NCBI GenBank assembly: GCA_030704615.1
Contig: CM060732.1
Coordinates: 59,999,053 to 60,063,052 of the forward strand
Length of the DNA: 64,000 bases
Source: Takakia lepidozioides
Lineage: Eukaryota > Streptophyta > Takakiopsida > Takakiales > Takakiaceae
Direction of reading: 5' to 3'
Part shown: piece by piece, positions 10,240 through 23,150 of the stretch
How positions within the stretch are numbered: the first letter of the stretch is position 1
How the letters are laid out: each line of letters begins with the position of its first letter
The notes under the pieces: model-generated
What the model saw: only the letters and a program-made list of their open reading frames with translations
The model's database searches: none
Told to the model about the DNA's origin: nothing
Position numbers and translations under genes: made by a program

Positions 10240-11770
10240 CTCCTTTTCTTATGGCATGTGGTGCAAGAGGTAAGGAGGACGAGTAAAGAGGGCCCACCTG
10301 CAACCAGGCCCCTTGGTCCATGGTAATCATTGATCATCATTCTTCTTTTTTTTTTTTTTTTTTTCCTGTTTTCTTTGATGATATACCAAGGGGCTGATAG
10401 CCCCTTGCTCCACTATGGTAGATTTTACATTGGAGGGAGCACAAGCAAAGAGGGGCCCGCCAACCAGCCCACATTACCCACTGGTAAGTATCTTCCCTTT
10501 CTTTAAATTTTTTTAATTCTTGATACAATTGGGGGTTGATAAGATAGCCCCTTTGGCTTCTGTTATAGCAGATTCTGCATGAGAGGGAGGGAGCCCAAAG
10601 TAGGGAGGGACCTGCCAACCAGCCACCATTACCCGCTTGTAACTCCCTTTCATTGAGCTTTATTTTTTTAGTTGTTTAAATTTTTATTAAAAGAGGGGCT
10701 GATTAGCCCATTGCTCTTGTGCTACGGCTGATCGTGCATGGGAGGGAAATGAGGGCAAGTAGGAAGGCTGGCCAACCAGCCCCTCTTGCACCGCACATGT
10801 AAGCATCCCCCTTCATTTTTTTCCCCCATAAAATTGGTATAGCAAGGGCTGATTAGCCGTTGCTAATGCAGATCACACACAAGAAGGACGTCCAGTGCAA
10901 GTAAAAAAGCACGTCAACCAGCCCCTCTCATCTTGTAGTAAGCCCCCACCCTTTATCTTAGTTTTTTAATGTTATTCTTTCCAATGTGTGGTACAACAAA
11001 AGGCTGATTCGCCCTTCCTCATAGTGATATGTTGCACTCGGGAAGGGAGCAGAAATAGGAGGTCTCTTGACCCGCCAACCAGCCCCCATTACCTGCGTGT
11101 ACTTCCCCTTCATTGTTCTTTATTTTCTTAATTATTTTAAGTTTGTGATATAAGAGGAGCTGATTAGCCCCTTGCTCTTTTGCTATTGTAGATCGTGCAT
11201 GGGAGGGAAAGAGGGCAAGTAGGGAGGCCTGCCAACCAGCCCCCGTTCCACCACACATGTAAGCATGCCCCTAATTCAATGTTGCATATTTTTTTTTCCC
11301 AGAAAATTGGCATAGCAAGGGGCTGATCAGCCCCCTACTCTGTTGCTATGTAGATCACACACAAGAAGGAGGAGTGCGAGTTTAGAGCCCGCTAACCAGC
11401 CCCCTCATCCTATGGTAAGCCCCCACCCTTTAATAGCTTAGTTTTTTATTTTATTTTTTTCAATGTGTGGTACAACAGAGGGATGATTTGCTCCTCCTCT
11501 CATAGTGAAAGTTTGAACTCGGAAAGGGGAGCACAAATATCAAGAAGGCTTGACAGCCAGCCCCTACCTCTTGTGGACAATCACCCCACTTTAAAGCTTC
11601 ATAATTTTTAGTTATAACTCTTCATGTTGTGGTACAACAAGGACTGATTTATTTATATGTGGTGGGGGCATTGCAGATCATCTCCCAAGGCATGAAGTAG
11701 CCAAGCCGACCACTGAAGCATAAGACTGGTCCACCCCCAACTTGCTAGGTAATTTTTGTAATTTGAAAAT
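10240..11770. repeat. Minisatellite of about 150-bp palindrome-bearing units with a three-unit higher order
   Basis: About nine to ten units run in tandem. Each contains a short palindrome of the form AAGGGGCTGATAGCCCCTT (clearest at 10388), then a GGGAGGGAGCACAAG-type purine stretch, then GCCAACCAGCCCC, then GTAAGC followed by a pyrimidine and T-rich tract. Units three apart are more alike than neighbours. The forms with GATCGTGCATGGGAGGG (near 10730 and 11190), AGATCACACACAAGAAGGA (near 10870 and 11355) and CAATGTGTGGTACAAC (near 10980 and 11460) each recur at about 470 bp. It lies upstream of the transposase and entirely within the hAT element. Confidence 0.85.
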
Positions 11771-11989
11771 GTAAATGTACATGTACTAGATAAAAAAAAT
11801 AACGTAGATCTAAATGTAGGCCATGTATGTAACATTCAGCTCAATATGACATAATAAATTGAGCAGTGCGGTGTCTCTCCCCACACTTTCGTTTTGGCCA
11901 GCCATATACCATCCCAAACTTTTGTAAATATATGAGTTTTGCACAATTATTAAATGCCTTTTGGATTCTTTGTTTGCATTGTTTTTACA

Positions 11990-14365
11990 CAGGAGTTGTT
12001 CCACAAGCTTTTTATGTCATGGAGCCCAATATTTTCGATGAACTAGAAAAGGAAGTTGTTCTGACAGCAATGTTGATAATGAGAGAGCTTTGGTGGAGTG
12101 CCATGTTGCGGAGGATGCTCATCATGAAGCCTCATTTACATCAGCTCATCAAGCCTCGGCTGCAATGTCATCTTCCACAGTTTTGCCATCACACACGGTG
12201 TTGGATGTGGAGGCGCAGCTCCTAGTACTTGAAAAACAACGGGATTTTTGGAAGCCCCACAATCGCACTGCTTCGACATGGGCATTCTATGCAACAAAAG
12301 ACTCTGCTCCAGTGGACATAACAAATCCACAACAAATGAGGTGTGTTCTATGTCATCCTGTTGGTGTCACTCCTGCAAGCAAGAAGGGCATTGTGACCTA
12401 TAATAAAACCAATGGTATCTCTGCCCTTCGAAAGCATGTGGATCAAGAACATGACATTGTTTTGCGTAGGTGGATTGAGAGGGAAAATGAAGGACCTGAG
12501 AAGGCCCGTAGGCCAGCAAAAAAGAGGCCCGGCCCCACTCCTGGAAACATAGTTTTTTTTTTGGGAGCTCCACTCCATACAACCAAAATGATGATCAACA
12601 GAAGCAGTTCAATGAGGATTTAGTCTTATTCATTGCAAAGGAGTTGGTTCCACTGTCTTTGGTAGAATCCCCTTGGCTAAGAAGGATGGTGTTGAGGCAA
12701 AATCCTCGGATTGTTTTCCCTTCTCGACGGACATTTGTGAATGAGGCCATTCCAATCTTGGCAGAGAAGACGAAAGAGCGCTACATGTCCCCATCTCTTC
12801 AGAGTTGTGCTACTTGCTCCGTGAGTTTTGATTTGTGGATGTCAAGAGGGGGAACTGACACTTTTGTCATCATAGCGCACTTTATTAATGAACAGTGGGA
12901 GCAATGTCATGTGACTCTTGGCATGTTTGAGACACCTGACACATCTGGGGCTGCCATGGCACATCAAGTCAACAATCTTCTTGTGAAGTATGGCCTCAAT
13001 ACTCGCATTATTGCTTACGTCAAAGATGAGGGAGGTAACTTGGCCACTTTGACCAATGCTTTGAATTCGGTGGTCTCATGTGCGTGTTTGGGGTTGGATT
13101 CTCCATTTGTGGGTAGCTGTTTTGGGCATGCAATGTCCAAGTGTTGCCAGTATGCAACAAATGATGCAAAAGTATGCGCAGATATGAGATCGGTTTCTAT
13201 AAAAAATGCCCAATCAGAGTTGCAAAAAACCATTACTTGGACAAAAAAAAGTGGCAAAGGGAGACAAGAATGGGCAAAGGCATGTGTGGACAGCGGCATT
13301 CATCCCCGCAAACTGAAGACTCCGGTGAAGACACGGTTTGCTTCCAAGGTGATCCTCTTCCAAGAGACTTTGGAGTTTAGGCAAGCCATAATCACTTGTT
13401 ACTCTAGGCAAACCTCATTGGCACTGCAGTCTCGCATACCAAGTCCACAAGTGTGGGCCATTGCCCAATCAATTTCTACAGTTCTAGGGCCTGTGGTTCA
13501 TGAGTGCATTATGAATCAATCTGGGGGATTTTGGTTGTTGTCCGATGCTCTTAATGCAGCCATTGCCACAACAATTCGCATGCGAGGAAGTAGTGCTGGG
13601 GGGGCTGCAACTGTGGATCATTGCATGGGGGATTTCTCAACAGAGTTGACATTGTTGGAATGGCGGATGGCTCGAGAGGTGGTATATGTCTTGGAACCAT
13701 TTCTTTCTTTTTTGGAAGGGTTTCAATCGCGCAAAGCTCACAATATGCTCGCGCTTATGCTTGACCCACGTTACAAGGGGTTGTCATTGGTATCACAATA
13801 TGTGGGCAAAGAGCGTGCTTTGCATATTGTGTCCCAATATGATAGTATGGTGTTAGAGCCTCTTTTGGTAAAGTGTTTCAAGGTCTTACATCCGGATACT
13901 CCGGCCCAATCACAGCCCACTTCTACAATGGACGAGATGTCCTTATTTGGTGTGCATGACCACAATGAAGACATGACATTGACAGTGGTGAGAGAACAAC
14001 TATCACATTTCAGAAGGACGAAGATAAATGAGGGTGAGTGCGTGGCTCCTTTGAAATGGTGGAAAAAACACGAGTCTCTCTTTCCGTATGTGGGATTTTT
14101 GGCACGGCTAATTTTGGGCATAGTTGGATCTCAGATTGAAGCTGAGTTGGTTTTTAGTATTGCAGGTGTCATAACAAACTTGAGACGGTGCAGGTTAAAT
14201 ATTGAAAACCTTGATATGCTTGTGAGTGTAGTCAAGAATTGGCCAAATGATGCTAGAGTTGGTTGCTTTAGTACTTCCATGAAAGAGTTTTTGGATAGGG
14301 AAGAAGTCCTCTTAGATGAGAATGAGGACTTGATTGCAGAGGCAAACCTCTTTGAGGTAGACTGA
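11990..14365 (+). pseudogene. hAT transposase (BED finger, DDE core, hATC domain), frameshifted
   Basis: Exon-like coding follows ACACAG at about 11990. From 12090 the frame carries a BED-type zinc finger region (STWAFYATKDSAP, MRCVLCHP, GISALRKHVDQEHD, with the C..C and H..H spacing). The frame is lost at a T10 run at 12553-12562 and resumes in another frame (QKQFNEDLVLFIAKELVP), running open to 14365. The DDE-core region shows SFDLWMSRGGTDTF and AYVKDEGGNLATLTNAL with the expected acidic residues. The C-terminal dimerisation domain is seen in SQIEAELVFSIAGVITNLRR near 14130-14190. The homopolymer slip may be a sequencing error or a real inactivating change. Upstream exons are not clearly defined. 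The enzyme would cut and join DNA in the nucleus. Confidence 0.87.
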
Positions 14366-14889
14366 TTTGTCTTAGAGACAAATTATTGTTCAACATATTA
14401 CACTATACTCCTTTGAGTGGAGTTTGTTTATTTGTCATTTTTATTGAAAATTTCAGTGACATCCCGTGTACTTAGTTTGTTGTATGCTATATTGACAAAG
14501 CATCATCCAAAAAACACAAATTTATGTAGTTTTTTTTAGTTGTGCTTTTGCTGCACCATAAAAGGTAACCATAGAATTACACATGTTTAATTTGTTTTGT
14601 ATTTTGAATTAAGATCCTTATGTAGTTAGTTTGTTTTAGTTGTTCTTTGCTACACCGTACGACAACTTATAAAATCTCTGGTTTTCCGTTTTTAATGGAG
14701 ACCATGCGTATATAACTAGTTATATATACCATAAAAGACAATCACAAAAAACATATAAGTTTATTTACTTCTGTTTTACTAATAAATTCCCTGGTTTTAG
14801 TTGAAAATTCTCAGTATGACCAATCAGATCAGTTCATCTAATTTTCCAGAAGAATAAAAAATTAAAAGAATTTAATATATTTTTAAAAA
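14366..14889. other. 3' region of the hAT transposase gene
   Basis: AT-rich sequence after the stop codon, with no open frame of note. It includes presumed 3' untranslated sequence and two diverged copies of a TATGTAGTTxxTTTxAGTTGT stretch (near 14523 and 14620). Confidence 0.4.
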
Positions 14890-15098
14890 AGAACTGGAAC
14901 CTAACCGGGAACCGGTGTTTTTTTTCCAGCAACTAACCGGTAACTGGAACCGCCCCCATGTTAAAAAGTCGGAACTTGAACCGGACCGGAACCGCCTTAA
15001 TAAAAAATAACCGGATCCGGATCCGGAACCGTCTCTTCAAAAATTTGTGGAACCGGAACCGAAGGTTCCTTCACAAAGGCAAGAACCGCCCAACACTG
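14890..15098. repeat. Right subterminal GGAACC repeats and terminal inverted repeat of the hAT
   Basis: Repeated AACCGGxxCCGG and GGAACCG words lead into the right terminal inverted repeat ending CACTG at 15098. They mirror the cluster at the left end. Confidence 0.75.
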
Positions 15099-15106
15099 GT
15101 ACTGAC

Positions 15107-17450
15107 ATTGTTCGGAACAAGACTGGCTGCAAGCTTTTTCATCGAGGTGCAATGGTCATGGAAGGGAGCATCAGTGATGACCTCTGGTAGCTTTTCATCA
15201 AGGTGAAGTCAGTCAATGTCATTGCATGTTTGGCTAGAACTTTTAAATGTTGGGGAGAGTCAGGGCGATGCAAAAAGGAGTCTTGAAGTTTGGCACAAGA
15301 ATTTGGGTCATGTGAACTACCAGTGTATCTAGCGCATGGCGGCGGAAAGCATGGTGGAAGGCTTGACACTCACGAACAAGATCGAGCGATCTTTCTGTGA
15401 AGGTTGTGTTTTGGGCAAGCATCATAGAACAAGAACGAGATCAGGGCCAGAGTTGAGGAAATTGGAGAGTTGGCCATTTAGTACACCATCAGTTGCTAGA
15501 GCAAAATATCTCGTTGTCTTCAAAGATGACCATTCGGCTTACAGAGTTGTTTTTTGCATCATTAAGAAGTCTCAAGCACTTGAGAGCTTCAAAAGCTATG
15601 TGGCCAAAATGAAGTGTGAAACAGGGAAAACTGTGAAGGTCCTGAGATCTGACAGAGGTGGTGAATTCACTGGAAAAGATTTTCAGAAATTCTTGAATGA
15701 GATTGAGTGCAGGCACGAGATGACTGCCGCGTACACGCCGGAACAGAATGGTGCCTATGAGCATGAGAATAGGACCATCATTGAAATGATTTGAAGTATG
15801 ATTCTTTCAAGCAACGTTAATCCACATTTTTGGGGTGAAGCAGCATATACGGCCGTATATATGCTCAATCATATATATACGCCTATGGTGGCAAATAAGA
15901 CCCCATTTGAGATTTGGATGAAGGCCAAGCCGTCTGTGGCGCATATGAGGGTTTTTGGCTACGATGCCTACGTGCATGTGCCCACGGAGCGGCGTACAAA
16001 ATTGGACGCCAAGAGCCAAAATGGTATCTTTATGGGATACAACCTCACGAGTAAGGCATATAGATTGTGGCTGAATGACAAGCGGCGCATTGACAAGAAT
16101 CATGACGTTCTTTTCAATGAAGATGGATCCTCGGTCACAAACAATGATTGACATGATACCTGGGAAGCCAATTATGCTACGTTTTCCAAATTGGTGACGA
16201 TGAAGATATTGAGACCATCATTCTAGTGGGAGTTGTGGCACCAACAAGAAGCATGCCAATGGGAGATGTACTGCCAGGTGGGGATCTGCAATCTCAAGAA
16301 CAAGAAGTCCAAGATTTGCTAGCGAGTCGCCCCATGAGCACAAGATCTGGCTCTCAGTCATTCATTGAACCTGTCGAGACCATTCAGCGCATGCCAGACC
16401 AGGGAGTCGTTGCATATGAAAGTGGAAGACGTGGTGAGCCAACTGAGGAAGAGGTGGTACTAGCTTTAGAGCCGCGAGTGCACAGACCGCCAACTAAATA
16501 CGGTGATTGGTTCTATCCTGGGCGACATCAAGCATGCGTCGCTACGAATCACGTAGAGCCATTGTTGCATGAGGAACCATCTACCAATCATGAGGCCATG
16601 CATTGTAATGAAACGGATCAGTGGCAGCAGACAATGAATGCAGAGATGGAGTCTTTGCTTGAAAACGATACATGGGAACTGCAGCCATTGCCCCCAGGTC
16701 GGAAACGTCTCAGTTGTAAATGGGTATATAAGTTGAAGCTGAATGCAGATGGGGAGATCGATCGATATAAAGCGAGACTCTGTGCGAAAGGATACACATA
16801 GAAAGCTGGAGTCGACTATACTAAGACTTTATCACCTGTGGCGAAGTTTGACTCCATTCGCACCTTATTATCAGTGGCCACGGTTGAAGATTATGAGATC
16901 ACCCAGTTTGATGTGAAAACTGCCTTGTCAAGGGAAAAAAAACTATCCTCGAAAATAAGAAACAAAGTCTCTATAGATGCATTTTCCTTCTAGATGTTGC
17001 ATGTCTCCATGGATATAGGTGTGCACCCACGGTATTAGGCCCAACATCTTCCACGATTCCATCCGCGGCTGGGCTGGTGTGTGCGTCATGTGGCGTCAGC
17101 CTACGTGGCTATGAGCCCATGTGGCGTGAGCGTAGGCTCACGTGAAGGCATCCCCCGTAGAGCATGGAACAAACGTTTCAATGTTTTCATCACGACTCAT
17201 GGCTTAGTACCTAGTGACACAGTCTACAGACCCATATGTGTATTTTTGCAATGATCCAAGACTACTGCTTGCAATTTTTGTTGATGATGGGTTGGTGTTC
17301 AACACCAAGGAGAGGTCGGCTGAAGCTATCCTCCACGACATGGGGAAAGCGTTTACCATTACAAGAGGCGCTGCTGAAATCTACGATGTTGCCTTGATAA
17401 GTATGCAACTGCAAAAACTACATGACCTTGATCGAAAATGTTGGAGAAGA
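15107..17450 (+). pseudogene. Ty1/copia retrotransposon, 3' part (integrase and reverse transcriptase)
   Basis: The polyprotein resumes after the hAT insertion. The pre-integrase region is at 15285-15440 (WHKNLGHVNYQC, then FCEGCVLGKHH). The integrase core is at 15480-16000 (FKDDHSAYRVVF, LRSDRGGEF, YTPEQNGAYEHENRT, FWGEAAYTAVYMLN). The reverse transcriptase is at 16600-17450 (WQQTMNAEMESLLENDTWEL, CKWVYKLKLNADGEI, FDVKTAL, and LLAIFVDDGLVFN with the FVDD active-site box). Integrase lying before RT marks it as copia. In-frame stops occur at 15330, 15792 and 16799. About 180 bp of foreign sequence interrupts the RT near 16985-17160. No 3' LTR was recognised. Confidence 0.88.
16985..17160. mobile_element. 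Small insertion inside the copia reverse transcriptase
   Basis: The conserved reading KQSLYRC before this point and WNKRFNVFITTHGL after it should be only a few residues apart, but about 180 bp intervene. The insert contains repeated GTGGCGT and a GCGTGAGCGTAGGCTCACGT near-palindrome, which suggests a small transposon. I could not define its exact ends or target duplication. Confidence 0.4.
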
Positions 17451-17490
17451 AAGAACGAAATTACGTGCGCTCAAAATAATGATGGGAAAA

Positions 17491-17669
17491 AACCACCTCT
17501 GACCATAACGTGATGGAACGGTCAGGGCCGGGCCATTCTGCCCCTGAGGTGTCTGGCCGTGAATTTTGGCGAGGCTGGAACCACCTCTGACCATAACGCG
17601 ATGGCCGGCCTCGCCAAAATTCACGGCCAGGCAGCTCAGGGGCAAAATGGCTCGGCCCTAACCGTTCCA
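17491..17669. repeat. Long foldback with about 62-bp arms
   Basis: The left arm 17514-17575 and right arm 17608-17669 are inverse copies with few mismatches (start TGGAACGGTCAGGGCCGGGC; end GCTCGGCCCTAACCGTTCCA). The loop is 32 bp. The loop also contains a direct repeat of the sequence just before the left arm (AACCACCTCTGACCATAACG at 17491 and 17579). Transcribed, it would form a nearly perfect hairpin. It lies directly after the decayed copia RT, and no protein is encoded. Confidence 0.8.
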
Positions 17670-18340
17670 TAGTACGATATCCTGCCGGTTGGCAACAAAT
17701 ACAAAATTTAACCCTATGCGGTTATGGACAAATGGAGTTTATGTTAGGATAGCCTCCGGTGGTTCAATATCCAGTTATCGAACAAATATAATTTTATTTT
17801 AATAACATAAAATAGCCCAAACTAAAAATCTAATGTATTAAAAATGCATGCCCCTCTTAACGTGATGAGTAGAAATGAAATGAAGACACATGACTATGGC
17901 CCGCCTCATTTATGTCAAGTGAACGAATAACCGGCTATTATCCAGATTATAACCTCTGGTTTTCAATGCTGGATAAGTTATATGGGTTCATAACCTGCTT
18001 CTTTTGGCCACTAGTTCCGGTTCAAATCAAATTTAAAAAAATTACAAAATCACTGGTTCTCAACCAGATCCAGTTATCTCATCTTCTCAGATCCGGCGAT
18101 TCTTATCGGAGGCGGATATTTGATTTTTTGACCTCTGGTAGATCCACATATATATATCTGGGTTGGGACCCCCTGGGAGTTTGAGGCTGAATCAAATATC
18201 CGCGCCGGTCTTCAATTGAAGTCACCATCATCCCCATCACCAAGAGGTGGTTGGGTAGCGCGTGAGCATGCTCACGTGAGCACAAGCGAATATTAAGGAT
18301 ATTCCCTAGATGCCTTTCGAATATTCTCCAGCGAAACTAA
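17670..18340. other. Intergenic, nothing recognised
   Basis: AT-rich sequence with repeated CCGGTTAT and CCAGTTAT words but no open frame with a recognisable domain. A near-palindrome GTGAGCATGCTCACGTGAGCAC near 18262 resembles the GTGCTCACGTGCTCAC end motif of the element at 51.3-52.9 kb, so part of this stretch may belong to the fragment that follows. Confidence 0.35.
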
Positions 18341-18344
18341 AATT

Positions 18345-18720
18345 GAGAAACTAAAAACTTTGCGAAATTTTTTTTAACTGCTCACATAGGCCCTCAAAGC
18401 ATCACTTAAGAAACTATACACGATAAACATGTTACCCTATAAGCATGGGGTTTCCTCATGTTATGCGAACCGGATACCCCAGAAAACCCCAAAAAAACAA
18501 AAATTGTGGTTTTCAGTCCGGGTATCGACAGTTTAAGCCCTAGAAAAGTTATTTTCGCACTGAGAAAATAAATCTGAAGGTACTCATATGCACCGTGCTT
18601 GTTAACATGTAATTCCTATGACCGCGGTTTGAAAACATTTCACCCCTATGACCGCGGGTTGTGCTCACACCATGCTCACAGGATACCAACCCCCCACCAA
18701 GAGACATCCCACGCCGCGGC
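18345..18720. mobile_element. Internally deleted relative of the 51.3-52.9 kb element
   Basis: Positions 18375-18450 match 51958-52040 (AACTGCTCACATAGGCCCTC and ATGTTACCCTATA are shared). Positions 18600-18710 match its right terminal repeat at 52820-52910 (CCTATGACCGxGGTTTxxAAACAT, then GACCGxGGGTTGTGCTCAC, then ATACCAACCCCC). Most of the interior is missing or unrelated. It shows that the element family is repeated in this genome. Confidence 0.7.
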
Positions 18721-18774
18721 CGGGATTGTGTCTTGCCAGCAGAAACGCAAAGAGGGAAGTTGTTCTCCGAAGTT

Positions 18775-18960
18775 GTTCTAGTAGTGGACAACCAGCATGT
18801 AGCCTAGTGGTAATGGTCACATACCACGTTGGATGTGGTTGTGGGTTCAAACCATCGTCTGGTGTGTCATGAAGGTGTCCACCTTTCAGCTGGAAGATAG
18901 TAGCCCTTGTGGTGAAGAGACACCATAACTTATGCTCCCTTCAAGAGGCGTCTATATATA
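18775..18960 (+). mobile_element. tRNA-derived SINE, copy 1
   Basis: TAGCCTAGTGGTAATGGTCA resembles an RNA polymerase III A box and GTGGGTTCAAACCATC a B box, at tRNA-like spacing. The block matches the reverse strand of 53210-53350 across head and body: GTGGACAACCA, TGTAGCC, the CACATA block, GTGGTTGTGGGTTCAA, and a tail of CCATAAxTTATGC. Two copies with shared head and body indicate a SINE family. It abuts a fragment of the MULE-like element, as the other copy also does. Confidence 0.65.
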
Positions 18961-19259
18961 CATATATATTCTAGTAGTGCGGAGCAACAGGTAGCCCTAG
19001 TATAGAATGCAAGAGATTGGTAAGTAGCGGTGAGTTGGTAAGGTGATGACATTGTGGCGTTGAGGTGCTCGGTTGATAGGTGGTTCGTGTGACCCGGGAA
19101 ATGTAACCTTGAGTATGCGTACCTCCAGCTAGTGTAATCGGCTAGTTTCACCTTGTGTCACTCCTCTTCGTCCATTTCATACTTTGCCAAATTTGGACAT
19201 TCAAATTTCGAGACCAAGTGTGAGTTACACCAAGTAGAGTTACCCTCCCTTCCATATAA

Positions 19260-19470
19260 ACCATTGTGACCCGAGTGGAGTTACACTCCCTTCCATGTAG
19301 CCCGTGTGACCCGAGTGGAGGTTACACTCCACGCCGTGTCATCTGGTGTAACCCCGAGTGGAGTTACACTCCCTTCCATGTAACCCCGTGTGACCCGAGT
19401 GGAGGTTACACTCCATGCCGTGTCATCTGGTGTAACCCCGAGTGGAGTTACACTCTCTTCATGTGACCGG
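19260..19470. repeat. Short tandem repeat with GAGTGGAGTTACACTC palindromes
   Basis: The unit of about 84 bp (GTGTGACCCGAGTGGAGGTTACACTCC, then CCGTGTCATCTGGTGTAACCCC) occurs roughly two and a half times, and each unit is itself an imperfect dimer of about 42 bp. The near-palindromic GAGTGGAGTTACACTC recurs. Open frames here merely reflect the repeat. Confidence 0.75.
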
Positions 19471-19549
19471 CGTATCGTCCTGAGAGAGATATGTGTGCAT
19501 TAAGTTTTCACATTAGTCCTAGTGTTCTCCTTTACTACCTACTTGTGAT

Positions 19550-19695
19550 GAAGGGTAAATCAGTTGGACAGTGCAGTATTTCCACATAAGTGATCATGGG
19601 TTCAAATCTTACCACCCAATTGTGTGTAGTATTATCGTAGTATCTTCTCATCCTATGAGCTGTGTATAAATTAAGAGAGAGAGAGATTAGCAAGG
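19550..19695 (+). mobile_element. Possible tRNA-derived SINE or SINE fragment
   Basis: AATCAGTTGGACAGTGC resembles an A box and ATGGGTTCAAATCTTACC a B box about 40 bp later, followed by a GAGAGAGAGA tail near 19675. This is a tRNA-like promoter arrangement, but I found no second copy in the window to confirm a family. Confidence 0.35.
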
Positions 19696-21046
19696 CGAGG
19701 TGAGGAAGGAGCGTCGCAAAGATGGTGGAAGGAGGGGTACCTAGACAGCTTCGGCTAGGACTTGTCGAGCAGCAGAGTGTTTGGCTGTCAGACCATTTAA
19801 TGGAAGACGTGGATGATGGTACCTGAGAGTGAGGCATGGCTGAATCCGAGAGCGCCAGATGGGGAGTGGTTATTCTTGGACGGAAGAGGATAGGTTGACA
19901 GCCATGACACCTTCATGGCGTCACGCAGGAGTCCTTTCCCATAGGTCGGAGAAGACGGTCTCTGTGATGGCTGTCCAGTTTATACGAGGTACCGTAGCTT
20001 GGGAAGGCATAGATTCTTGTCAGCGGGACCTCGAGATACGAACTTCAAATAGTAGAAAGAAATCCGTTGATTGCTTGTGGCCCCATCGTAGCTTGCAACC
20101 ACGTGGATGCGCGCAATGGGATGGCCTGCCAGGCTTGCCCAGCAATCAAACGCATTCCCTGTACAATCCGAGCACCCAATCCACAAATTTTTTCTTGTCA
20201 ACTGCAGGAATGAGGCCATGATCTGTTTTCCTGTTCGGCGAGTGAGGCCAATAACTAGAATCAGTTGCCTCTTGCAGGATGATGTTGCAGTATGTTTGAG
20301 AATGTCAAACATGCTGGCCACCCATCTTTCGACTCCAAATATAGCAGGCAGGGCTGCTACAGCTACCTTTGAGCACCGCCTGGGATTGAATGCTCCATAT
20401 AACCTTCAGCTTGGTTGTGAAAGATGGATGGATGACGGATCTCTATATCTAGACATCGAGGAAAACCGACAATGGAGGTGAGAGCACAAAGTGCTTAACT
20501 ACAGAGGGGGCCCCACATTTGCACATTGTGTGGAACCGTCATGGAGCGAGGGAGAAGGGGTGCCAGCTGCAACCTTTTATGAAGCAGCAAAGCCTAGCTG
20601 GCCGCAAGGATCGGAAAATCTTTCCTAGGTTCCCCAGCCTCCACGAGAGTGCCATTCAAGCTGCTCTTATATGCTTCTTCCCTGCCTCCTTTACCCCTAG
20701 TAATATCACGGTGCCATCTCCATAGCCTTTTCAGGATTCAAGTTGCGTATCCGGCTTTCTTTTTCTTTTACTAGTTCTTCCTGAGAGTAGTTGCAGTGTG
20801 TGTTTCTCTTTAACAGGTCTCAGGCGTCAAACTGAGTCCACCAGGTTGCATTCTGTCTCTTCCAAGCTTGTCTCTGTATGTGTTGAGCCATAAAGCTACA
20901 GGCTCAATGTATGATCTATCGAGCTTGGTCTTCAAAGATCTGTGACTTTCTTTCACCCACTATCAGCCTGATTTTCTGAGCTCCTCAGCTTCGTATCCGT
21001 CCATCACAGCAAGAGACGTCAGTTTCAAGACGATTGTCTTCACAGA
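19696..21046. other. Intergenic, upstream region of the peroxidase gene
   Basis: Open frames at 19859-20221 and 20107-20481 have no recognisable domains and overlap in different frames. The last few hundred bp presumably contain the peroxidase promoter and 5' leader, but I cannot point to a convincing TATA box. Confidence 0.4.

Positions 21047-23150
<2,104 letters not shown>

Larger units (their letters stand above)
7523..15098. mobile_element. Complete hAT DNA transposon (7576 bp) inserted in a copia polyprotein
   Basis: The left end starts CAGTGTTGGGCGGTT and the right end finishes AACCGCCCAACACTG, its exact inverse. Both ends are flanked by the 8-bp target duplication GTACTGAC (7515-7522 and 15099-15106). 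Removing the element and one duplication restores the copia reading frame. Inside, from left to right, are GGTTCC-rich subterminal repeats, a PR-1/Cu-Zn-SOD capture (7762-8775), a long unassigned stretch, a palindromic minisatellite (10240-11770), a BED-type transposase gene (about 11990-14365) and a second set of GGTTCC/GGAACC subterminal repeats (14890-15090). Perfect ends and duplication suggest a fairly young insertion, although the transposase is frameshifted. Confidence 0.92.

Noticed and set aside
13015-14121. Minus-strand open frames (13015-13299, 13771-14121)
   Set aside because: Shadows of the hAT transposase coding strand, with no independent motifs.
16985-17160. Calling the RT insertion a defined MITE
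   Set aside because: No convincing inverted ends or target duplication; kept only as an undefined insertion.
18775-18860. A functional tRNA gene
   Set aside because: A and B boxes are present, but the sequence does not close into a cloverleaf with an acceptor stem and it recurs with a shared tail, so it is a SINE.
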